Shown here one piece after another: positions 1-8,174 of a stretch of DNA of 17,081 nt; within the stretch, counting starts at the first letter, position 1; each line of letters opens with the position of its first letter. Made by a program: the position numbers and the translations under genes. Source of the DNA: JAWWPY01 sp964412845 (GTDB taxonomy: Bacteria > Actinomycetota > Actinomycetes > Streptosporangiales > Streptosporangiaceae); the NCBI GenBank assembly GCA_964412845.1, contig CAYPQM010000154.1:1-17081 (forward strand), given 5' to 3'. Under the pieces are notes generated by a model, which saw only the letters and a program-made list of their open reading frames with translations, was not told the DNA's origin and did no database searches.

Positions 1-732
1 CGTGAGCAGTTCCGCGGGGCCGATCCGTTCGGCCGGGATGATCTGCGTGGCCAGTTCGGCCGGGATGATCCGCGTGGCCAGTACGGCCAGCCTGATCCGC
101 GTGAGCAGTACGGTCAGGCTGATCCGCGTGAGCAGTTCCGCGGGGCCGATCCGTTCGGCCAGGCCGATCCACGCGCTCAGGCCGATCCACGCGCCCAGTT
201 CGACCCGCGCGAGCAGTTCAGCGCGGACGATCCGCGCAGTCCGTTCGCCCAGTTCCCCGGAGAGGACCGCCGTCCCCAGTTCGACCCGCGTGAGCAGTTC
301 GGCGCGGACGATCCGCGCAGTCCGTTCGCCCAGTTCCCCGGAGAGGACCGCCGTCCCCAGTTCGACCCGCGTGAGCAGTTCGGCGCGGACGATCCGCGCA
401 GTCCGTTCGCCCAGTTCCCCCGGGACGACCGCGCCCAGGCCGATCCGCGCGGCCAGTTCGGCCAGTTCGACCCGCGGGGCCAGGCTGATCCGCGCGGCCA
501 GTACGGCCAGGCCGACCCGCGCGAGCAGTTCGGCCAGTTCGATCCCCGCGGCCAGGCCGACCCGCGCGAGCAGTATCGCCAGGACAACCCACGCCATCTG
601 TTCGGCCGCGATGACCCGCGGGCGATATTCGGCCGGGACGACGCGCCCGCGTTCGAGGACGACTACGCCGATCGCGATGCGACCGGACCGCTTCCATCCG
701 TACCGTTCTCGCGTTACGGGACGCGTTCGTGA
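1..732 (+). CDS. C-terminal part of a DPR-repeat, low-complexity protein (5' end outside window)
   Basis: Frame +1 is open from the window edge to TGA at 730-732 and has no start codon inside the window, so this is the C-terminal 243 residues of a longer protein. The visible part is almost entirely degenerate repeats of the type (F/A)DPR(G/E)Q(F/Y)GQ, rich in D, P, R, Q, G and F, with no Cys, no hydrophobic segment and no recognisable fold. It is probably an intrinsically disordered tail. Residues 66-140 hold a 27-residue unit repeated three times. The last ~25 residues are less repetitive and acidic. The stop overlaps the GTG of the next gene (GTGA, 729-732), which suggests translational coupling to the NuoF-like protein and a shared function. 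I do not recognise the family, and the upstream domain is not visible. The frame is favoured over the other open frames because it has sensible amino-acid repeats and a stop exactly coupled to the next gene. Confidence 0.72.
   Translation, partial: REQFRGADPFGRDDLRGQFGRDDPRGQYGQPDPREQYGQADPREQFRGADPFGQADPRAQADPRAQFDPREQFSADDPRSPFAQFPGEDRRPQFDPREQFGADDPRSPFAQFPGEDRRPQFDPREQFGADDPRSPFAQFPRDDRAQADPRGQFGQFDPRGQADPRGQYGQADPREQFGQFDPRGQADPREQYRQDNPRHLFGRDDPRAIFGRDDAPAFEDDYADRDATGPLPSVPFSRYGTRS
196..432 (+). repeat. 81-bp in-frame tandem repeat, about 2.9 copies
   Basis: Copies start at 196, 277 and 358, exactly 81 bp apart. Each encodes a 27-residue unit beginning QFDPREQF and ending GEDRRP. Copies 2 and 3 are identical up to about 420, after which copy 3 diverges. 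Copy 1 differs by a few bases. The near-identity of copies 2 and 3 points to recent duplication. The unit length is a multiple of three, so copy-number change would keep the frame. Confidence 0.9.
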
Positions 733-2306
733 CCGAGCCCGTGGTCCCGGAGGCGATGCGGATAGGCCGCGCTCGCCTCACGGCGGGACTTGATCGCTTC
801 GCCAGCATTGATCTGGCTACCCATCAGGAGATCTTCGGCCCGATGCGCCGCCTGACCGCCCGACAGTTGGTCGAGATGGTGGAAAGCGTCGATCTGCGCG
901 GTCGCGGCGGCGCGGCGTTCCCGGTCGGCCGCAAGATCAGGGCGGTGATGCACTCCGCCGCCACGCGCAAGATCAGGCCGGTAGTCCTGGTGAACGGCAC
1001 GGAGGGGGAGCCGGGTAGCGCCAAGGACAAGATGCTGCTGCTCAGGTCGCCTTACCTCGTCCTCGGCGGGGCCCTGCTCGCGGCCCGGGCGCTGAGTGCC
1101 AGAGAGATCGTCATCGGGGTGACCGGGGGCGGCCGGGTGGCCAAGGCGATCGTCGCCGCGGCCAAGGCGGAGCCGGACCTGAGGAAGATCCTCCGGGTCG
1201 TTGAGGTGCCCGAGAGGTTCGTGTCGGGGGAAGGCGGTGCCCTGGTCAACGCCGTCAATGGCAAGATCGCCCTGCCGCCGGGCCGCAAGCGGCGAGCCAG
1301 CGACATCGGGGTAGACGGGCTGCCGACACTGCTGTCGAACGCCGAGACGTACGCGCAGCTTTCGGTGCTGGCCATGCTGGGCACGGAAGGTTACGCCTCG
1401 GACGGGACTGCGGAGGAACCCGGGACCGTGCTGCTCACGGTCGGCGGCTCCGCTGGACGGCCGGCCGTCGTGGAAGTCCCCACCGGAGTGCCGCTCGGCA
1501 ACGTCCTGGATATCTGCGAAGCCACGGCCCACGAAGGCGTCCTGGTCGGCGGCTACCACGGCATGTGGCTCCCCGCGGACATCGCCGATGAGGTGCCGGT
1601 CTCCCGTGCGGGCCTCGATGCCGCTGGCGGTGCGCTCGGCGCAGGCATCGTACTGCCGCTCGGCGCGGGTACCTGCCCGCTGGGCGAGGTGGCCCGGATT
1701 GTGCGCTACCTGGCCAAGGAGTCATCCGGCCAGTGCGGTCCATGCAAGCTCGGCTTGCCGGGCATCGCGCGTTCGATGAGCGCGCTCGCGGACGGTTCCG
1801 GGGGAATGGACGCGCTGGACGCCGCCCGCCGGGCCGCCTCGGTGGTTCGCGGCCGGGGTGCCTGCTCCCACCCGGATGGCACGTCCCGGTTCGTCCTTTC
1901 GGCTCTTGACGTGTTCACCGACGACCTCGCGGCGCACCTGTTCCGCGGATCATGCGGGCAGCCGGTCCGTGGTGTCTTGCCGCTCTCGCCGGAGGACGAC
2001 GAGGCCCGACTGCAGGTGGACTGGACCCGGTGCCAGGGACACGGGCTCTGCCGCAGCGTGGTGCCGGAACTCGTCCAGCTCGACAACCAGGGCTTCCCGG
2101 TGTTCCTGGACATGCCGGTGCCGTTCTGGCTGGAGAAAGAGGCCCAGCAGGCGGTCGCCATGTGCCCGGCCCTGGCTCTCCGGCTCACCGCATCGGAGCC
2201 GCCCAGCGGACCACCTAGCAAGGGTGCCCGCCCCGCGCTGCCCAGTGCCGGGCCGCGGACGCTGCAGCTCGTCCTTCCCCCCAAGGAGCTGCCGCCCGGG
2301 TCCTGA
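729..2306 (+). CDS. NuoF-like NADH:acceptor oxidoreductase subunit fused to a C-terminal ferredoxin
   Basis: 525 aa. Residues ~30-410 resemble the FMN/NADH-binding subunit of complex I and related hydrogenases and formate dehydrogenases. The Gly-rich nucleotide/flavin loop RGRGGAAFPVGRK is at 57-69, NGTEGEPGSAKDK (the usual NADEGEPGTFKDR) at 89-101, an SLBB-like GGYHGMWLP at 274-282, and the iron-sulfur motif ESSGQCGPC at 331-339 with a further Cys379. Canonical NuoF has ESCGxCxPC, so the first cluster cysteine is Ser here. Residues ~427-487 form a small ferredoxin with CQGHGLC (435-441) and CP (479-480). This is the Cys-x2-His-x2-Cys type seen in actinobacterial P450 ferredoxins, likely a 3Fe-4S cluster. 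Inference: a cytosolic electron-transfer protein moving electrons between NAD(P)H and a partner, perhaps the upstream protein. The GTG start overlaps the upstream TGA. The physiological acceptor is unknown. Confidence 0.86.
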   Translation: MTEPVVPEAMRIGRARLTAGLDRFASIDLATHQEIFGPMRRLTARQLVEMVESVDLRGRGGAAFPVGRKIRAVMHSAATRKIRPVVLVNGTEGEPGSAKDKMLLLRSPYLVLGGALLAARALSAREIVIGVTGGGRVAKAIVAAAKAEPDLRKILRVVEVPERFVSGEGGALVNAVNGKIALPPGRKRRASDIGVDGLPTLLSNAETYAQLSVLAMLGTEGYASDGTAEEPGTVLLTVGGSAGRPAVVEVPTGVPLGNVLDICEATAHEGVLVGGYHGMWLPADIADEVPVSRAGLDAAGGALGAGIVLPLGAGTCPLGEVARIVRYLAKESSGQCGPCKLGLPGIARSMSALADGSGGMDALDAARRAASVVRGRGACSHPDGTSRFVLSALDVFTDDLAAHLFRGSCGQPVRGVLPLSPEDDEARLQVDWTRCQGHGLCRSVVPELVQLDNQGFPVFLDMPVPFWLEKEAQQAVAMCPALALRLTASEPPSGPPSKGARPALPSAGPRTLQLVLPPKELPPGS

Positions 2307-2342
2307 CACGGCCTCCCGTCGGCCGGGCCTGCGGCAGGTCCG

Positions 2343-2348
2343 TAGGCT
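2343..2348 (+). promoter_or_regulatory. possible -10 element (TAGGCT) upstream of fumC
   Basis: The 83-bp gap 2307-2389 is long enough to carry a promoter. TAGGCT at 2343-2348 fits the actinobacterial TANNNT -10 pattern and lies 41 bp before the GTG. No convincing -35 hexamer is visible, so this is tentative. Confidence 0.22.
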
Positions 2349-2389
2349 GGTCACACCGCATACTCGCGGGCCGGCGAGAGGGAGCCGTA

Positions 2390-3856
<1,467 letters not shown>

Positions 3857-3904
3857 CCTGGCGGAACGACTGGTGGCGCCGCTGCCAGCGGGTAAGGGGA
3901 ACAG

Positions 3905-4915
3905 ATGAAGGTGGCCCGGTTGCACGCCGTGGGCGATCTCCGGCTTAGTGAGGCGCCGGTCCCCGCGCCAGAACCGGGGATGAGCCTGGTGCGAGTGACC
4001 GCGGTGGGCATCTGCGGCTCGGATCTGCACTGGTGGGGCGAGGCTGGCATCGGGGACGCGACGCTTGCGCAACCCCTGGTCCTCGGGCATGAGGCAGCGG
4101 GGATCATCGTGGAGGGTCCACGGAACGGTGAGCGGGTGGCGATCGACCCGTCAGTCCCGTGCGGCGCCTGCCGGTCCTGCCGCGACGGCCACCGCAACCT
4201 GTGCAGCCGTACCCTGTTCGCCGGCTACGGCGGGCAGGACGGGGCGATGCGAGACTTCATGACCTGGCCCTCAGAGTTGCTGCACCCGCTGCCGGATGCG
4301 CTGACTGATACTGACGGCGCGGTGCTTGAGCCGCTGGGCGTCGCTATCCACGCGCTCGACCTGGGCCATGTGCGGCTGGGGGCGTCGGTTGCCGTCGTCG
4401 GCTGCGGGCCGATCGGGCTCCTGCTCGTCCAGGTACTGCGGGCCGCTGGAGCCGGCACCGTGATCGCTGTCGATCCGCTGCCACACCGGCGCGAAGCGGC
4501 CGCCAGGCTCGGGGCTGAGATAGTCACGGATCCAGCTCAGGCCAGCAGTCTGGTCACCCGTCATGAGCTGACCGACGAGGGCGTTGACGTCGCATTCGAG
4601 ATGGCCGGTACCAGCGAGGCGGTGCGGTTGGCCATGGGGATGAGCCGCCCGGGCGGCCGGGTGGTACTCGGCGGCATCCCCAGCGACGACCAGACCACCT
4701 TCCAGGCCTCGGTGGCCCGGCGCAAAGGCCTCACCATCGCCATGGTCCGCCGGATGAAGGAGGTCTACCCGCGAGCCATCAGCCTGGCGGCGGAGCACCG
4801 GGTCGACCTGGCTTCGCTGGTGACCCACCGATTCCCGCTGGCCAAGGCGCCGGAGGCATTCGGGGCCGCAGCTCAGCGCGTCGGTCTCAAGGTCATCATC
4901 GAGCCTGGGTCCTGA
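3905..4915 (+). CDS. zinc-dependent alcohol/polyol dehydrogenase (MDR superfamily)
   Basis: 336 aa, a typical medium-chain dehydrogenase of the sorbitol/idonate/threonine dehydrogenase type. An N-terminal GroES-like domain carries the catalytic zinc ligands Cys37 (GICGSDLHWW) and His62-Glu63 (GHEAAG), and a structural zinc site of four cysteines at 86, 89, 92 and 100. Glu142 lies in the conserved LEPLGV. The Rossmann domain begins with VGCGPIGLL (165-173), and Asp191 at the end of the second strand favours NAD(H) over NADP(H). The SDLHWW signature is common in L-idonate-5-dehydrogenase and sorbitol dehydrogenase-like proteins, but substrate cannot be fixed from sequence. The ATG is preceded by an AAGGGGA-type ribosome site just upstream. 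It lies 48 bp after fumC on the same strand and could be co-transcribed with it. Confidence 0.9.
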   Translation: MKVARLHAVGDLRLSEAPVPAPEPGMSLVRVTAVGICGSDLHWWGEAGIGDATLAQPLVLGHEAAGIIVEGPRNGERVAIDPSVPCGACRSCRDGHRNLCSRTLFAGYGGQDGAMRDFMTWPSELLHPLPDALTDTDGAVLEPLGVAIHALDLGHVRLGASVAVVGCGPIGLLLVQVLRAAGAGTVIAVDPLPHRREAAARLGAEIVTDPAQASSLVTRHELTDEGVDVAFEMAGTSEAVRLAMGMSRPGGRVVLGGIPSDDQTTFQASVARRKGLTIAMVRRMKEVYPRAISLAAEHRVDLASLVTHRFPLAKAPEAFGAAAQRVGLKVIIEPGS

Positions 4916-4937
4916 ACGGGCGGGCACGGACAGTCGG

Positions 4938-4943
4938 TAACAT
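4938..4943 (+). promoter_or_regulatory. possible -10 element (TAACAT) for a leaderless thioesterase mRNA
   Basis: TAACAT at 4938-4943 matches the TANNNT pattern and ends 7 bases before the GTG at 4951, the spacing expected when transcription starts on the start codon. No clear Shine-Dalgarno sequence precedes the GTG. CTGAAC at 4912-4917 is a poor -35 with a long 20-bp spacer, so this is only suggestive. Confidence 0.25.
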
Positions 4944-4950
4944 CCACGAG

Positions 4951-5730
4951 GTGATCACAAGCTTTTACGTACCGCTCGGTGAGGGCAGGTGGCGGGGCAC
5001 GGTGCATACCACCGGTCCCTGGGACGCACGGGCGCAGCACGGCGGGCCGCCGAGCGCGTTGCTGGGGCGGGCCATCCAGCGGTGCGCACCCCGGGACGAC
5101 ATGATCGTCACCCGGTTTACCTGCGAGATCCTCGGCGCCATCCCGGTCGGTGAACTTGAGGTGCGAGCACGGGTCGCCCGCCCGGGCCGCAGCGTCGAGC
5201 TTGTCGAGGCGGTAGCCAGCGCCGGGTCGCGCGATGTGGCGTGGGCCCGGGCCTGGCGGGTGCTGGGCACCGACAGCGAGTCGGTCGACTCCCGGGCCGC
5301 CGAGCCGCCCGCACTGCCCGGCCCGGCGATCGCTGAGCCGCCCGTCGGCTGGGTGGATGGGTACCTGTCGGCCATCGAGTGGCGTCCCGTCCGTGGCAGC
5401 TTCGCCTCCCCGGGCCCGGCCACCGTCTGGGCGCGGCAGCGCTACCCGCTCGTGCCAGACGAGGAAACTGGCCCGCTGGAGCGGGTGCTTATCGTCGCGG
5501 ACAGCGGCAACGGACTGTCCAGCGAGCTTGACATCACCCGCTGGGTGTTCATCAACCCCGAGCTCACGGTGCACCTGCACCGGATGGCCGTGGGCGAATG
5601 GATCTGCCTGGATGCCGGCACCACCATCTCGGCCGGCGGCGCCGGGCTGGCCACATCAGTCCTGTACGACCTGGACGGCGCCATCGGCGCCGGTGCCCAG
5701 TCGCTGCTGGTCAGCGGGCGCCGCGGCTGA
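4951..5730 (+). CDS. TesB-like acyl-CoA thioesterase family protein
   Basis: 259 aa. It fits the double hot-dog thioesterase-like superfamily common in actinomycetes, which hydrolyses acyl-CoA thioesters in the cytosol. The first hot-dog half opens with FYVPLGEGRW and contains QHGGPPSALL (29-38), the conserved loop before the long helix. The second half contains the characteristic DSGNGLSSELDITRWVFINP (184-203), then LTVHLHR and the C-terminal YDLDGAIGAGAQSLLV. The GTG at 4951 puts the conserved FYVPLG five residues from the N-terminus, as expected for the family. Its physiological acyl-CoA is unknown. Its last 75 bp overlap, tail to tail, the 3' end of the minus-strand regulator gene. The 35-bp gap after the dehydrogenase leaves room for co-transcription or a small promoter of its own. 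Confidence 0.85.
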   Translation: MITSFYVPLGEGRWRGTVHTTGPWDARAQHGGPPSALLGRAIQRCAPRDDMIVTRFTCEILGAIPVGELEVRARVARPGRSVELVEAVASAGSRDVAWARAWRVLGTDSESVDSRAAEPPALPGPAIAEPPVGWVDGYLSAIEWRPVRGSFASPGPATVWARQRYPLVPDEETGPLERVLIVADSGNGLSSELDITRWVFINPELTVHLHRMAVGEWICLDAGTTISAGGAGLATSVLYDLDGAIGAGAQSLLVSGRRG

Positions 5731-6720
5731 CTCGCGGGCCAGGTCGCCGGGGACGGCCAGCCGGGCTCCCAGCGGCGTCTGCTGGTACATGACGGTGTGC
5801 CGGTGCCGCCGGCGGGTCACCAGTCGCGCGTCGTGCAGCGCCGCCAGGTGCTCCGATACTGTGCTGGGCGCCAGGCCGTGCCGCCGGGCCAGTGTGCCGG
5901 TGGAGGCTGGCTCGGCGAGCGATTCGAGCATGGCGGCCCGGGTCGCGCCGAGCAGCCGGGCCAGCACGGCCGAGTGCCGGGTGCGGGCCGGCTGCCACAG
6001 TTCAGCGATCCCGCGGGCCGGGTAGATCAAAGTCGGCTGGGCCGCCTCGGTCATGGCGGCCAGATCCGGCCAGATGAACGCGCTGGGCATCAGGACGAGC
6101 CCGGCCCCGCCGAGCCGGCGCCGCTCGTTGCTCCGCGAGGCGAGGACCACGGCGCGGCCGGTCCAGCCGACCTTGGGGTGCAGATCGGACAGCACCTGCT
6201 GCAGCCCGTAGCCGGCCAGGACCTGGGTCCGGTACGCCACGTCGGCGTCGAGCAGATCGCGAAGCCGCGGCCAGTGCGGCGCGACCAGCCGCTGCCAGCA
6301 CTCTTCCAGCAGGCCGGCGAGGAGATCGAGGGTCGCGGCCGGGTCGTCGAGCAGATGCCAGGCTGCGCTGAGCACCGGCTCACCGCCACGGTCGGTCAGT
6401 GATCGCTGGACCTCGCGGGACACTTGCGCCAGCGGCGTGGCCCGGACCAGGGCGAGCTGATCGGCGACATCGGTTCCCGGCCCGGCCGGGATGGGGTTGA
6501 GGAAGTCGGGAGTCCATCCCCGGCGCGGGGAGAGCACCAGCAGTGGCCGCAGGTCGACGCGGTCCAGGTCCGGGCGGACCGCGTCGAGCCAGGGCAGGTG
6601 GTAGCTGTGCCGCTCGGGCTCAAACAGCACCCGCACCGCGGACATGGTCTCCAGCAGCGGGGACACGGCGAACCGGGTGCGAGCCGGGTCGTCCGGCCCG
6701 AAGATCAGCAGCTGGCTCAC
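5656..6720 (-). CDS. ArsR-type winged-helix transcriptional regulator with large N-terminal domain
   Basis: 354 aa. The C-terminal ~65 residues (252-317) form a winged helix of the ArsR type: LLGATRAAMLESLAEPASTG, then a helix-turn-helix around TLARRHGLAPSTVSEHLAAL and a basic wing (RRRHRHTVMYQ). The N-terminal ~240 residues resemble the uncharacterised ligand-sensing or dimerisation domain found in large actinobacterial ArsR-like proteins (DUF5937 type). No CxC or other metal-binding cysteine cluster is seen, so it is probably not a metal sensor. The GTG start has a G-rich stretch just upstream. The gene is divergent from the MFS pump, with a palindrome between them, so it most likely represses the pump and itself in response to an exported compound. 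The last ~25 codons overlap the thioesterase gene in antisense, and the tail beyond the wing is low in recognisable structure. Confidence 0.86.
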   Translation of the reverse strand: MSQLLIFGPDDPARTRFAVSPLLETMSAVRVLFEPERHSYHLPWLDAVRPDLDRVDLRPLLVLSPRRGWTPDFLNPIPAGPGTDVADQLALVRATPLAQVSREVQRSLTDRGGEPVLSAAWHLLDDPAATLDLLAGLLEECWQRLVAPHWPRLRDLLDADVAYRTQVLAGYGLQQVLSDLHPKVGWTGRAVVLASRSNERRRLGGAGLVLMPSAFIWPDLAAMTEAAQPTLIYPARGIAELWQPARTRHSAVLARLLGATRAAMLESLAEPASTGTLARRHGLAPSTVSEHLAALHDARLVTRRRHRHTVMYQQTPLGARLAVPGDLARESAAAPADQQRLGTGADGAVQVVQD

Positions 6721-6740
6721 CGCACCCCCGCCCGCGATTT

Positions 6741-6758
6741 ATTCGGCAGTGGCCGAAT
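6741..6758. promoter_or_regulatory. perfect inverted repeat, probable operator of the ArsR-type regulator
   Basis: ATTCGGC (6741-6747) and GCCGAAT (6752-6758) are perfect inverted arms separated by AGTG. The site is in the 77-bp gap between the divergent regulator (start 6720) and MFS gene (start 6798), 20 bp and 39 bp from the two start codons. That is the expected place for a dimeric winged-helix repressor to block both promoters. It is also one of the few AT-containing patches in the gap. Binding by this regulator is inferred from position and symmetry. Confidence 0.6.
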
Positions 6759-6797
6759 CTCTGGCTCCCATGGTAGGCGCCGGCGAGGGTCGGTCCC

Positions 6798-8174
6798 ATG
6801 GCACCTCACTCATCGCCCGGGCCGGCCAGCTACCGGCAGGTACTCGGTCACGGGGAGTTCCGCGCCATCTTCGCCGCGGACATCGTGTCCATGCTCGGCA
6901 ACGTGGTCGCGGCGGTCGCCCTGACCGTGCTGGTCTTCCAGCGGACGCACTCCCCGGCGCTGGCCGCGTCGGTCATGGCGCTCGCGTTCCTGCCGTACCT
7001 GTTCGGGGGAGCCCTGCTCGGGGCGGCAGCGGACCGGCTGCCCGCTCGCCGCGTCCTGGTCGGCTGCGACCTGATCAGCGCGGCACTGGTCGGCGCGATG
7101 GTGATCCCGGGCATCCCGGTGGCCGGGCTGCTCGGCCTGCTGTTCGTGGCTGGCCTGGTCTCGCCGGTCTACGCCGGTGCCCGGTCCGCGCTGCTGCCGG
7201 AGGTGCTGGCTCCCGGGCCGAGATACGTGCTGGGCCGGGCGCTGCTGCGGATGGTCGTGCAGTCCGCGCAGATCGTCGGCTACGGTCTCGGCGGCCTGCT
7301 GCTGGCGGCGCTGTCCCCACGCGGCGCGCTGGCCGCTGACGCGCTGTCGTTCGCCGCCTCGGCCGCGGTGCTGCGGTTCGGCACGGCCGCACGCCAGCCG
7401 CGGGCGGGCGGGGCCGGGTCGATGGCGCGGGACTCGCTGGCCGGGCTGCGGGCGGTGTTCGGCCACCGGCAGGTTCGCCGCATCCTGCTGTTCAGCTGGC
7501 TGGTTCCGGCCTGCGCCGTGGCGCCGGAGGCGCTGGCCGCCCCTTATGTCACCCACATCGGCCTGCCGGCCCGGGCGGCCGGCTTCCTGCTGATGGGGAT
7601 CCCGGCGGGCACGGTGGCCGCCGATGTGATCGCCGCCCGGCTGCTGCCCACCTGGCTGCAACGGCGGGCTGTGCTGCCGGCCGGGCTGGTGGTCTTCGCG
7701 CCACTGGCCGCCTTCGCCACGCTCCCCGATTTCGGCGTCGCTATCGGGCTGCTGGTCATCTGCGGTCTCGGGTCGGCCTGGGGCGCGGGCCTCGACGGCC
7801 TGCTCGTCGAAGCAGCGCCTGAGCACCTGCGCAGCCGGGCGCTGGCGATCAGTAGTGCGGGCCTGATGTTCACCCAGGGCATCGGGTTCGCGCTGTGGGG
7901 TCTGGCCGGCCAGTTCGCCCCGCTTGTTCTCGTCATTCCCGGTGCGGCCGTCGCGGGCACCGCCGTGGTCATCGTGCTGCGGCCACCCGGCGGGCCAAGG
8001 CCGGCCAGCCGGCGATCTGGGCTTAGCCGGCGATCTGGGCTTAGCTGGCAAACTCGGCGTACAGCGCCGCCGTCTGCTCCGCGATGGCCTGCCAGCCGAA
8101 CTCGGCGATGGCCCGGATCCGGCCCTGCTGGCCCATCGCGGCGGCGCGGTCCTGATCCCGGACGAGCGCGTTGA
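6798..8174 (+). CDS. MFS transporter, probable drug/metabolite efflux
   Basis: 458 aa. About 12 hydrophobic segments fill residues ~20-393. The signature loop between TM2 and TM3 is GGALLGAAADRLPARR (70-85), matching MFS motif A (G-x3-D-R-x2-R-R). It resembles the proton-driven efflux branch of the family (DHA3/MFS_3-like), working in the cytoplasmic membrane. The ATG start has GAGGG at 6785-6789, eight bases upstream. The substrate is unknown. Divergence from an ArsR-type regulator suggests induction by the exported compound. Oddly, the frame does not stop after the last membrane segment. It passes through an 18-bp duplication (RRSGLS twice) and then, from residue 415, through the antisense of the 3' end of the downstream synthase gene, adding an Arg/Pro/Ser-rich tail of no family character. 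The original stop may have been lost. Confidence 0.9.
   Translation: MAPHSSPGPASYRQVLGHGEFRAIFAADIVSMLGNVVAAVALTVLVFQRTHSPALAASVMALAFLPYLFGGALLGAAADRLPARRVLVGCDLISAALVGAMVIPGIPVAGLLGLLFVAGLVSPVYAGARSALLPEVLAPGPRYVLGRALLRMVVQSAQIVGYGLGGLLLAALSPRGALAADALSFAASAAVLRFGTAARQPRAGGAGSMARDSLAGLRAVFGHRQVRRILLFSWLVPACAVAPEALAAPYVTHIGLPARAAGFLLMGIPAGTVAADVIAARLLPTWLQRRAVLPAGLVVFAPLAAFATLPDFGVAIGLLVICGLGSAWGAGLDGLLVEAAPEHLRSRALAISSAGLMFTQGIGFALWGLAGQFAPLVLVIPGAAVAGTAVVIVLRPPGGPRPASRRSGLSRRSGLSWQTRRTAPPSAPRWPASRTRRWPGSGPAGPSRRRGPDPGRAR
8007..8042. repeat. 18-bp perfect tandem duplication at the MFS/glgA convergent ends
   Basis: AGCCGGCGATCTGGGCTT occurs at 8007-8024 and again at 8025-8042. On the minus strand it duplicates the stop context of the synthase gene, so two in-frame TAA codons (8043-8041 and 8025-8023) follow each other 18 bp apart. 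On the plus strand it inserts six codons in the MFS tail. Confidence 0.92.

Noticed and set aside
196..432. Tandem 81-bp units as a CRISPR array or iteron origin
   Set aside because: There are no spacers between units, the unit length is a multiple of three, and the repeat encodes a coherent peptide repeat.
2..793. 263-residue open frame (+2) across the repeat region, Ser/Arg/Ala-rich
   Set aside because: Shadow of the repeat-coding frame +1: its composition is typical of an off-frame translation, and it ends inside the NuoF-like gene, whereas frame +1 ends in a precise GTGA overlap.
177..808. Long minus-strand open frames opposite the 81-bp repeats
   Set aside because: The repeat has no stop triplets in several frames, so long antisense frames arise automatically. 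There is no ribosome site, and their repeats mirror the coding strand.
2310..2330. Short GC-rich inverted repeat after the NuoF-like gene as a terminator
   Set aside because: The stem is only about 5 bp with no T-tract, and such stems are common by chance in this composition.
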